Virus record (IMG/VR): IMGVR_UViG_3300008516_001273
Location: 1 to 38,653 of that record
DNA: 38,653 bases
Reading direction: 5' to 3' (one strand)
Source of the DNA: a virus
Below the pieces are notes generated by a model that ran no database searches, was not told the origin of the DNA, and worked only from the letters and a program-made list of their open reading frames with translations. The position numbers and the translations under genes were made by a program. Positions within the stretch are counted from its first letter, which is position 1. The number at the start of each line of letters is the position of its first letter. Shown here piece after piece: positions 32,613 through 38,653 of the stretch.

Positions 32613-33779
32613 ATGCCAAAAGGTTTAGAAGCTGCTGTCATAACCGAGATCGACGCACAACAAAAAAGAACAAGGTTGCTTGTGGAGGTACAACCTCGTC
32701 CATATTTGATTCCTTTTCGATTTGCTGTTTCAGAATCGAATATTACATTTCCTCATGGAGGATCAATCACTTGGACTGCCAAAACAATTGAAGTTGGCGA
32801 CACTATGCAAAGTCCAGAGGGTCAAATTGGAAGAATCTCCTTAAAGTTTGATGACGTTGCACGGGATATGGCGGCATATGTAGATGCTTATAATTTTGCT
32901 GGTGGCACAATGATAATTAAAAGGATCTATCTTGATGGTAATCATCATGCTCCTACCGATCCGGCAGATTACAACGAGGTCTTCAGAGGTATTATGGAGA
33001 CACCCAAAAATATTGGAGTTCAGTGGGTTGTGATGAACGCCACATCAGGCAAGCCTTTAAATGTAAGAGCATTGAAACAGGTTTATGGTAAAGAGTGTTC
33101 ACACATCTTTGGAGACACACAATGTAATTATAATGATTATGCTGAACTAGAGCATACGGCAGGACAAGCGGATAGTGGAAGTGATACTACTTTAGTTGAT
33201 TCCGATTTATATCAAGCCGATGATTATTGGAATGATGGCTATATTTATATAATGAAAGGAACAGGAATAGGGGTTGGTAAAGTCACAGATTTTGCTGCCG
33301 GAGTGGTGACATTTGCCGACCTTGGAGTAACAGTTGATAGTACATGTGTTTATAGACTGTGTAAGGACTCTACTCTAATGCAAATGGGGGCTGCGGATAG
33401 TGGGTCTACTACAACATTAACGGATGATGGTCTGGCTCAGGTTGATGACTTTTGGAACTACGGTGTTATTGAAATAGTGAAAGCGGGGACCGTTTATCGA
33501 AGAAATGTGAAAGACTTTGATGCTGCCTCAGATACCGTGACCTTTGATGCCGCTCTTCCTATAACTGTTGATAACACATGCAAATTCTTTATACGTGCCG
33601 GTTGTGACAAGACCTATGACACATGTAAAGGACTAAATGCTTGGGGTCCAAGCGATGATAACAATGCAAACTTTCTTGGTTTTACTTACATCGGAACATC
33701 TGCTGGAGGGATTGGTGTTGCACCACCACGGTGGCAAGATCCATCAAATAGACCAAGACCAGGAGGATATATACCTTAA
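32613..33779 (+). CDS. Minor tail protein L-like with duplicated beta module
   Basis: 388 residues. Residues 1-175 and the end match the plan of lambda gpL: a beta-rich first part (SITWTAKTIEVGDTMQSPEGQIG) and four cysteines, C162 and C171 (KECSHIFGDTQC), then C331 and C338 (AGCDKTYDTC). In gpL such cysteines hold an iron-sulfur cluster. Unusually, about 150 residues separate the two cysteine pairs and consist of two similar ~70-residue units, each starting ADSGS-TTL, with DDYW/DDFW-N and ending TVD-TC. The module also resembles segments in the capsid and decoration proteins. Residues after the last Cys read like the normal L end. The gene lies between the M-like gene and the GNAT-like gene. 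Confidence 0.8.
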   Translation: MPKGLEAAVITEIDAQQKRTRLLVEVQPRPYLIPFRFAVSESNITFPHGGSITWTAKTIEVGDTMQSPEGQIGRISLKFDDVARDMAAYVDAYNFAGGTMIIKRIYLDGNHHAPTDPADYNEVFRGIMETPKNIGVQWVVMNATSGKPLNVRALKQVYGKECSHIFGDTQCNYNDYAELEHTAGQADSGSDTTLVDSDLYQADDYWNDGYIYIMKGTGIGVGKVTDFAAGVVTFADLGVTVDSTCVYRLCKDSTLMQMGAADSGSTTTLTDDGLAQVDDFWNYGVIEIVKAGTVYRRNVKDFDAASDTVTFDAALPITVDNTCKFFIRAGCDKTYDTCKGLNAWGPSDDNNANFLGFTYIGTSAGGIGVAPPRWQDPSNRPRPGGYIP

Positions 33780-34190
33780 ATGATTAAAAGAATACAAACA
33801 CCTCACGATGTTGTTATGTTTCACGCGCTGAATGATGAAATTGAGGAGCATTTTCCGTGCGATAAGACAGCATGGATTCAATGGCTTACAGAAAGATCAG
33901 ATAATCCAAATTATCTTATCTTAGCGAATGTTAACAGCCATGATCAAATTGATGCTTACGTAGTGGCTTTTAACAATGTGAATCCACCTTTGCAGGATTT
34001 TGTTGCCGTTATCTATATGTGGGCACCGAACCTCAACGCTTTGTTTGAAATAGCGAGAATGGGTGAAGCCTGGGCACTGGCACAAGGAGCTTCCAAAATA
34101 GTAGCTAAGACTGACTTGGATGATAAGTTCCTTACAGCGTTTGGATATAAACAAACCGCTAAATATGTAGAAAAGAAAATAGGAGCGTAA
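33780..34190 (+). CDS. GNAT-like protein within the tail-tip genes
   Basis: 136 residues; the start abuts the L-like stop, with AGGAGG upstream. The arrangement of a first helix pair, strands (YLILANVNSHDQIDAYVVAF, FVAVIYMWAPN), a long helix (LFEIARMGEAWALAQGASKIVAKT) and a closing FLTAFGYKQTAKYVEKKI matches the GNAT acetyltransferase fold, including the F-GY end phrase. The acetyl-CoA pyrophosphate loop (R/Q-x-x-G-x-G/A) is not clear, so it may be a structural, inactive member. In lambda this place holds gpK, a peptidase; here a different fold occupies it. Similar small proteins occur in tail regions of other phages. Confidence 0.55.
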   Translation: MIKRIQTPHDVVMFHALNDEIEEHFPCDKTAWIQWLTERSDNPNYLILANVNSHDQIDAYVVAFNNVNPPLQDFVAVIYMWAPNLNALFEIARMGEAWALAQGASKIVAKTDLDDKFLTAFGYKQTAKYVEKKIGA

Positions 34191-34191
34191 A

Positions 34192-37100
34192 GTGGGCAAC
34201 ATACCAACATGGAGTGAAGAGCATTTAGGAACTACGGGTACAATAGTGGCTGGTACCGTTTTAGGAGCACTTACTGGAGGGATTGGCTTTATTACACATA
34301 ATCCAGCATGGTGGACATTTAGTGTCACAGCCGCAGCAAAAGGAGCTTTTTGGGGATATACGGCGGGTTCAGCAATATCATCTATGGCTTTGCCTGATGT
34401 TCCTGCCATAGGTTCCACATCTCCCACTTATGATGGAGGCACACCTCAAATCACTGTACAGGAAGGTATTCCTATAGCAAGACCATATGGTTTGTGCCTA
34501 CTTGCTGGTAATGTGCTTCGAATTAATGACACTTCCGAGAGCACTGTAAATTGTGTGGTTGCTCACGGTCAAGGAGTCTTTGATAGTGAAACTCCACTTG
34601 CAACGTGGATTAACGGTGTTATATGGGATGATCTAACCGCTGAACAAGGAGCACATCGTAAGGCTTTTTTAACTGGAACAGATTCACAAACTTCAATACA
34701 GGTAGGCGGAGCAGACTTATTTGCTTTAAACAATTCAGGGCATAGAGGTATTGCCCATTCAGGATTGAAACTCACAAAGGATAATCAAGTTACTGGTTTG
34801 CCTGGGGTTGCAATTATAAGTAGAACACATGAATGCACTCCAATAGGAACCTCCATTGTAAATTCAAGTTATAAGTGGACTGAATCAGAAGCACAAGCAG
34901 GAGAATGGCACTGTGAGGCTTCGGGTGGAGGTGATCCTGGTTTAGATGAACCAACTGCTGTTGAAATTGCTGGAGCCGCTGCTACTAATGGATCAGTAGG
35001 AAGCCTTAATGTACATGAATGGGTTTGGGATGATAATGATAGCTTGGGTTATGATACTGTATATGTGAGAATATCTGGTGATGGTGATCCAGACGACGAG
35101 GATGATAATTTCATTGTGATTGAAGGAGCAGATGCCTTCTCTCGCAGTCCGGCCACGGTTATGTGGGATTGGTATCGTAATGTGGAAGGTTACGAAGCAA
35201 GGGAACTGAACGACCTTGCTTTTAAGTCACTCGCCGCACAAACAGACGCATATCCCACAGAAGGAGATGGTGGTCCAACACGACCTCCTGGCCCCTCAGA
35301 AGAAACAGTAAAAGCCACTACCAAATATAGTGACAACCACAAACCAAGGTTTAGTTGTGACCCTGCACGTGCTTTGGAAGGACCACATACGAAAACCCAA
35401 TGGTGTTCCGCTAATGGAACAAAGACGGAACAACGCGTGAATTTTGATCTCGGTGTTCCGGTAGTTGTTACAAAATTCACTCTCGTCAACAGTCATATTA
35501 GTGGATCGTATGCTAATACAGGTATCAACAATTTCGTTTTGCAGGGATCTAATACATCCGGCTCCTTTGATGAGACCACATATGCAACTGATACTGGATG
35601 GACAACGATTACAATGGATGATAATACCGCATCCAAATATGATTCGGCTGACCCGGATAAAGATTATGTTGTTACTACTCCTGGAACGGCGTATAGGTAT
35701 TACTCCTTAAAGATTGATGATAATCATAATGATGGTACATATGATTGGATGGGTTTTAGAGACATCTATTTTTGGGCAAGGCATCCAAGAAATACCTTTG
35801 ATTTTAATGTTGATTCCACAATTAGTGTAAATGATGCGAAGAAATTAATCTGGAGATCCTTTGATGGTTGCGTCATACAAAGTCAAGGTCGTTTGAAACC
35901 AGTATGGAACTGGAGTGAAGAGGCTGATGGTGCTGGTGGAGTTACTGCAAAAACATCTAGACATACCTTTGATACTGATAATATTATAAAAGGTTCCTTC
36001 TTTTATAATGAGATCGACGCTCCTAACGTGATAACCATACACTATCGGAATTTCGCAGAAGGCTATAAGAAGGACTCCGTTACTATTCGGGACGCAGGTT
36101 CTATCGATGAGAAAGGAGAGATTCCGCACCCTGAAACTTGTTGGTATATAACAAATACAGGTACAGCAAGACGTAGAGCAAGACTTGTGCGTGATGAAAT
36201 GGCATATACTGATTATATTTGCCGTTTAAGTGGAGATGATAGCTCCTCTGATCTTGAAGTCTTTGACCTTGTGAAAGTTACACATTTTAAACCAGGTTGG
36301 ACGGAGAAGCAATTTGTTATTACCAGTAAAGGTGAGGACGCAATTGGTAATCCTACATTTGAAATGAAGGCTTATTTTTCTGGTGTCTTTGGAGATGTTG
36401 AGGAAGGAACACAGGAGAGTTACTTCTCAAACTTTGAAAATCCAATGATGTCACCTAAAGCGGTCACCAGTATTGCTCTATCTGAAATCGACACCTTGGC
36501 TATTGGATATTATCCTTCTGTTAATTTAACATGGACATGGCCGAATGATGATCCTTATTTCTCTCACGTAAAAGTATGGGTATCAACGGATGATTCTTCT
36601 TATATCTTTTATGGAAATGATGATAGTGGAGCCGGCTATAAAATTGAACAAGCTGGAACAAAATTTGTACAGGGAGATACGGTCTATGTAAAGCTCCAGG
36701 CTGTAAGGATTTCTGGCGCAATTCAAGCAATGCCTTCGAGTGCGGATGCAACGCAGTTATTAACAAATGTCATACGTTTAGGAAATTTCTATATCGATAA
36801 TGGAGATTTTTGGGGTGGAAACGCCTCTCTGGACAATGCTGCGACTGTGGTTGTTTTAGGCGATATTGACAGCACCCCGAAACTTGCTCTTGGTGAAAGT
36901 GCTGATAGTATCACTGTAGATAACATAGAAACCCATCCTGGAGTCTTTCAAAGTCCTGGAGGTGTTGCATCCGGTGAATTTAGGGCTGGAGCATCCGGTG
37001 AATATTTTAAGTATTCTGGTGATAAAATATCTTGGAAGACAACCAAGTCCGAATTAACCGAAGATGGTAAACTACGTACCGAATATGCTAATATTGCAGG

Positions 37101-38653
37101 TTGGAATATAGATACCCATCATATCTATAAATTCCATAGTGGTACACCTGGAAGCAGTCCAGAAGGCGGAATCATGCTCGAATCGGCAAATTCAGCACTT
37201 AGATTGTTTAGTTATGGTGGTGTGGAACGGGTGCGAGTAGGTCATTTAGGGTCCGATAAATATGGAATTAAGGCTTGGGATGAAAGCTCAAATATACTTT
37301 TTGAAATATCCGAATCACAAGCGGTGCTGGCAGGTTGGACGGTTAACCCAACCACGTTGGCGAATAGTACTAACATAATCCTTGATGCATCAAGTGGAGC
37401 TATCTCGATAAAGGATGCCGAGTTTGGAAAAGATGGTATTCAGCTTGAGTATAATGCAGGAAACCCCCAATTTTATATGGGCGACGGCTCAAATGAACAT
37501 TTGCAATATACCACCGCTGGCGGTCTCCAAATCAAATCCGCTAAAGCTACTGCTATCAATATCCTGGGCGGTGGAGATATTACTCTTGTTGGTGCGGATG
37601 CAAATCCTGGCAAAATTATTTGGATAGGTACTGGTGAAGCTGTAGGATGGGAGGCACAAGCCATAGCTAGCGGATTAGGCATGTCTATAATTCCAACAGA
37701 TACTAACGCAGCACATACTATGACAATTGGAGAGGTCGATTATACGGCTAACGTTAGTCTTAGATCATATAATCTAATAAGTTTTAGTTCACAAGATAGT
37801 GGCGGCGATTATGCACATGTGAGCATTGTTGGTAGCTCAACGCCCTATGTGCAAATGCAAATTTATGACGCTGAAGACGTTGATCAGCTTTACTTTTATG
37901 GAGGAACAAGTCCATGGTTTGGGCCTTATGATAACAATGAAATTGATCTTGGACGAGATTTATACAGATGGAAAGATGGTTATTTTGCTGGAGATCTTAC
38001 AGCTACAACACTATACGGTGACGGATCTAACTTAACGGATGTTGGGGCTGCCGCTGCGACTGCTTTGACGATTTCTGCTAAAGCGGCAGAAAATTTGGCT
38101 AAGGGTAATGTAGTTTATATATCTGGAGCAACTGGGCAGTTTCCTCAAGTGAGTAAGGCAGATAATACAGATGATGCTAAACATTTTTTTATCGGTGTGG
38201 CTGCTGAGACAAAAACAACAGGGCAGACAGTTTTAATTCGAGTTAGGGGAGAGCTAAAAGGATTTGATACATCGGCTTTTCTTGATGGGGATCGTGTATA
38301 TCTTTCAACTGCTGGTGAATTAACAAAAGTTATACCTACTTCTGGTGCAACAGAACACATAGGTTATATTACTTATTCTCACGCGAATCAAGGAGAAATG
38401 GTGATTATGCATCATTCTCCTCATGCTATAGCTGTTCCTTCTGCAACAGATACATATATTCGAATGGGTGATGATGTTGGAGTAAATAAGACTTCTTTTA
38501 GGAATTATTCGAATTCAGAAGTTGGATACGTTGACAGTTACGGCGATATATCATTTAGGAATGCTGCGTTTAGTGGCACTATTGACGCAGCCAGTCTTGG
38601 TGCGGGAGAAGATAACTCTGTCGTTGTTTTAGATTCAGACGGAAAGCTTAGAA
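34192..38653 (+). CDS. J-like tail tip and fibre protein with discoidin domain (3' end beyond window)
   Basis: An open frame of at least 1487 codons from GTG 34192 (AGGAG six bases upstream) to the window edge with no stop. Residues 1-65 have a Gly/Ala-rich hydrophobic stretch like lambda gpI. From about 75, SPTYDGGTPQITVQEGIPIARPYG and LAGNVLRIN match the start of J-type tip proteins that form the tail hub. Residues about 386-533 read as an inserted discoidin (F5/8C) domain: QRVNFDLGVPVVVTKFTL, FVLQGSNTSG, YRYYSLKIDD. The J core resumes (KLIWRSFDGCVIQSQGRLKP, RRARLVRDEM). A fibronectin-III-like domain lies near 752-849 (VNLTWTWPNDDPYFSHVKVW). The remainder is beta-rich fibre sequence, including YGDGSNLTDV and a long Gly/Ser/Thr section. 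It determines host binding; the carbohydrate-binding discoidin part supports a sugar receptor. Confidence 0.82.
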   Translation, partial: MGNIPTWSEEHLGTTGTIVAGTVLGALTGGIGFITHNPAWWTFSVTAAAKGAFWGYTAGSAISSMALPDVPAIGSTSPTYDGGTPQITVQEGIPIARPYGLCLLAGNVLRINDTSESTVNCVVAHGQGVFDSETPLATWINGVIWDDLTAEQGAHRKAFLTGTDSQTSIQVGGADLFALNNSGHRGIAHSGLKLTKDNQVTGLPGVAIISRTHECTPIGTSIVNSSYKWTESEAQAGEWHCEASGGGDPGLDEPTAVEIAGAAATNGSVGSLNVHEWVWDDNDSLGYDTVYVRISGDGDPDDEDDNFIVIEGADAFSRSPATVMWDWYRNVEGYEARELNDLAFKSLAAQTDAYPTEGDGGPTRPPGPSEETVKATTKYSDNHKPRFSCDPARALEGPHTKTQWCSANGTKTEQRVNFDLGVPVVVTKFTLVNSHISGSYANTGINNFVLQGSNTSGSFDETTYATDTGWTTITMDDNTASKYDSADPDKDYVVTTPGTAYRYYSLKIDDNHNDGTYDWMGFRDIYFWARHPRNTFDFNVDSTISVNDAKKLIWRSFDGCVIQSQGRLKPVWNWSEEADGAGGVTAKTSRHTFDTDNIIKGSFFYNEIDAPNVITIHYRNFAEGYKKDSVTIRDAGSIDEKGEIPHPETCWYITNTGTARRRARLVRDEMAYTDYICRLSGDDSSSDLEVFDLVKVTHFKPGWTEKQFVITSKGEDAIGNPTFEMKAYFSGVFGDVEEGTQESYFSNFENPMMSPKAVTSIALSEIDTLAIGYYPSVNLTWTWPNDDPYFSHVKVWVSTDDSSYIFYGNDDSGAGYKIEQAGTKFVQGDTVYVKLQAVRISGAIQAMPSSADATQLLTNVIRLGNFYIDNGDFWGGNASLDNAATVVVLGDIDSTPKLALGESADSITVDNIETHPGVFQSPGGVASGEFRAGASGEYFKYSGDKISWKTTKSELTEDGKLRTEYANIAGWNIDTHHIYKFHSGTPGSSPEGGIMLESANSALRLFSYGGVERVRVGHLGSDKYGIKAWDESSNILFEISESQAVLAGWTVNPTTLANSTNIILDASSGAISIKDAEFGKDGIQLEYNAGNPQFYMGDGSNEHLQYTTAGGLQIKSAKATAINILGGGDITLVGADANPGKIIWIGTGEAVGWEAQAIASGLGMSIIPTDTNAAHTMTIGEVDYTANVSLRSYNLISFSSQDSGGDYAHVSIVGSSTPYVQMQIYDAEDVDQLYFYGGTSPWFGPYDNNEIDLGRDLYRWKDGYFAGDLTATTLYGDGSNLTDVGAAAATALTISAKAAENLAKGNVVYISGATGQFPQVSKADNTDDAKHFFIGVAAETKTTGQTVLIRVRGELKGFDTSAFLDGDRVYLSTAGELTKVIPTSGATEHIGYITYSHANQGEMVIMHHSPHAIAVPSATDTYIRMGDDVGVNKTSFRNYSNSEVGYVDSYGDISFRNAAFSGTIDAASLGAGEDNSVVVLDSDGKLR

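Noticed and set aside
34569-38360. Many short frames on both strands across the right end
   Set aside because: All fall within the single long J-like frame that runs from 34192 to the edge.

Overview
The window is part of the late, structural region of a tailed double-stranded DNA phage or prophage with a long non-contractile tail. Every supported gene lies on the + strand, gene ends mostly overlap by 1-4 bases (ATGA type) or abut, and the order is the classical one: small-terminase candidate, large terminase, portal, protease/scaffold, decoration, capsid, connectors, tail completion and terminator, tail tube, G/GT chaperones, tape measure, then M-, L- and J-like tail-tip proteins. The lambda-like tail tip (M/L/J type, with the four-cysteine pattern of L) and the use of heptose chemistry point to a Gram-negative host; this is inference. 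No integrase, repressor, tRNA, CRISPR array or insertion sequence was seen.

Layout. 1-223: non-coding, with two sets of direct repeats just upstream of the terminase genes (packaging site or operator candidate). 224-9699: DNA packaging and head genes, including a fused protease-scaffold gene with an internal, strongly signalled scaffold start. 9757-24580: a roughly 15-kb block of 17 sugar- and small-molecule-modifying enzymes set between the head-side connector genes and the tail-side connector genes. 24519-27678: small genes, tail completion, terminator candidate, a Com-like zinc-finger protein and the tail tube. 27709-28451: tail assembly chaperones G and GT joined by a textbook -1 frameshift signal (A AAA AAC, 6-nt spacer, 10-bp stem). 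28466-38653: tape measure, M-like, L-like, a GNAT-like protein, and a J-like tip/fibre protein that runs off the right edge.

The sugar block is the unusual part. It holds a cupin, the two halves of HldE as separate genes (heptose-7-phosphate kinase and heptose-1-phosphate adenylyltransferase), a GT4-GT9 fusion whose second half resembles ADP-heptose-using heptosyltransferases, a GT2 enzyme, two further GT-A-like proteins, a possible GT-B protein, a polysaccharide pyruvyltransferase, two paralogous radical-SAM enzymes, a B12-type radical-SAM enzyme, an SGNH hydrolase or acyltransferase, three methyltransferases and a sulfotransferase-like protein. Together these could build and decorate a heptose-containing glycan. 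Because the block sits within the virion-assembly genes, I infer that the target is either the virion itself or the host surface during late infection. One link to the virion is visible: the N-terminal ~40 residues of the methyltransferase at 22303 match the C-terminal ~40 residues of the tail chaperone T domain, without gaps over most of the length.

The assignments rest on reading motifs and gene order by eye; no database search was possible.
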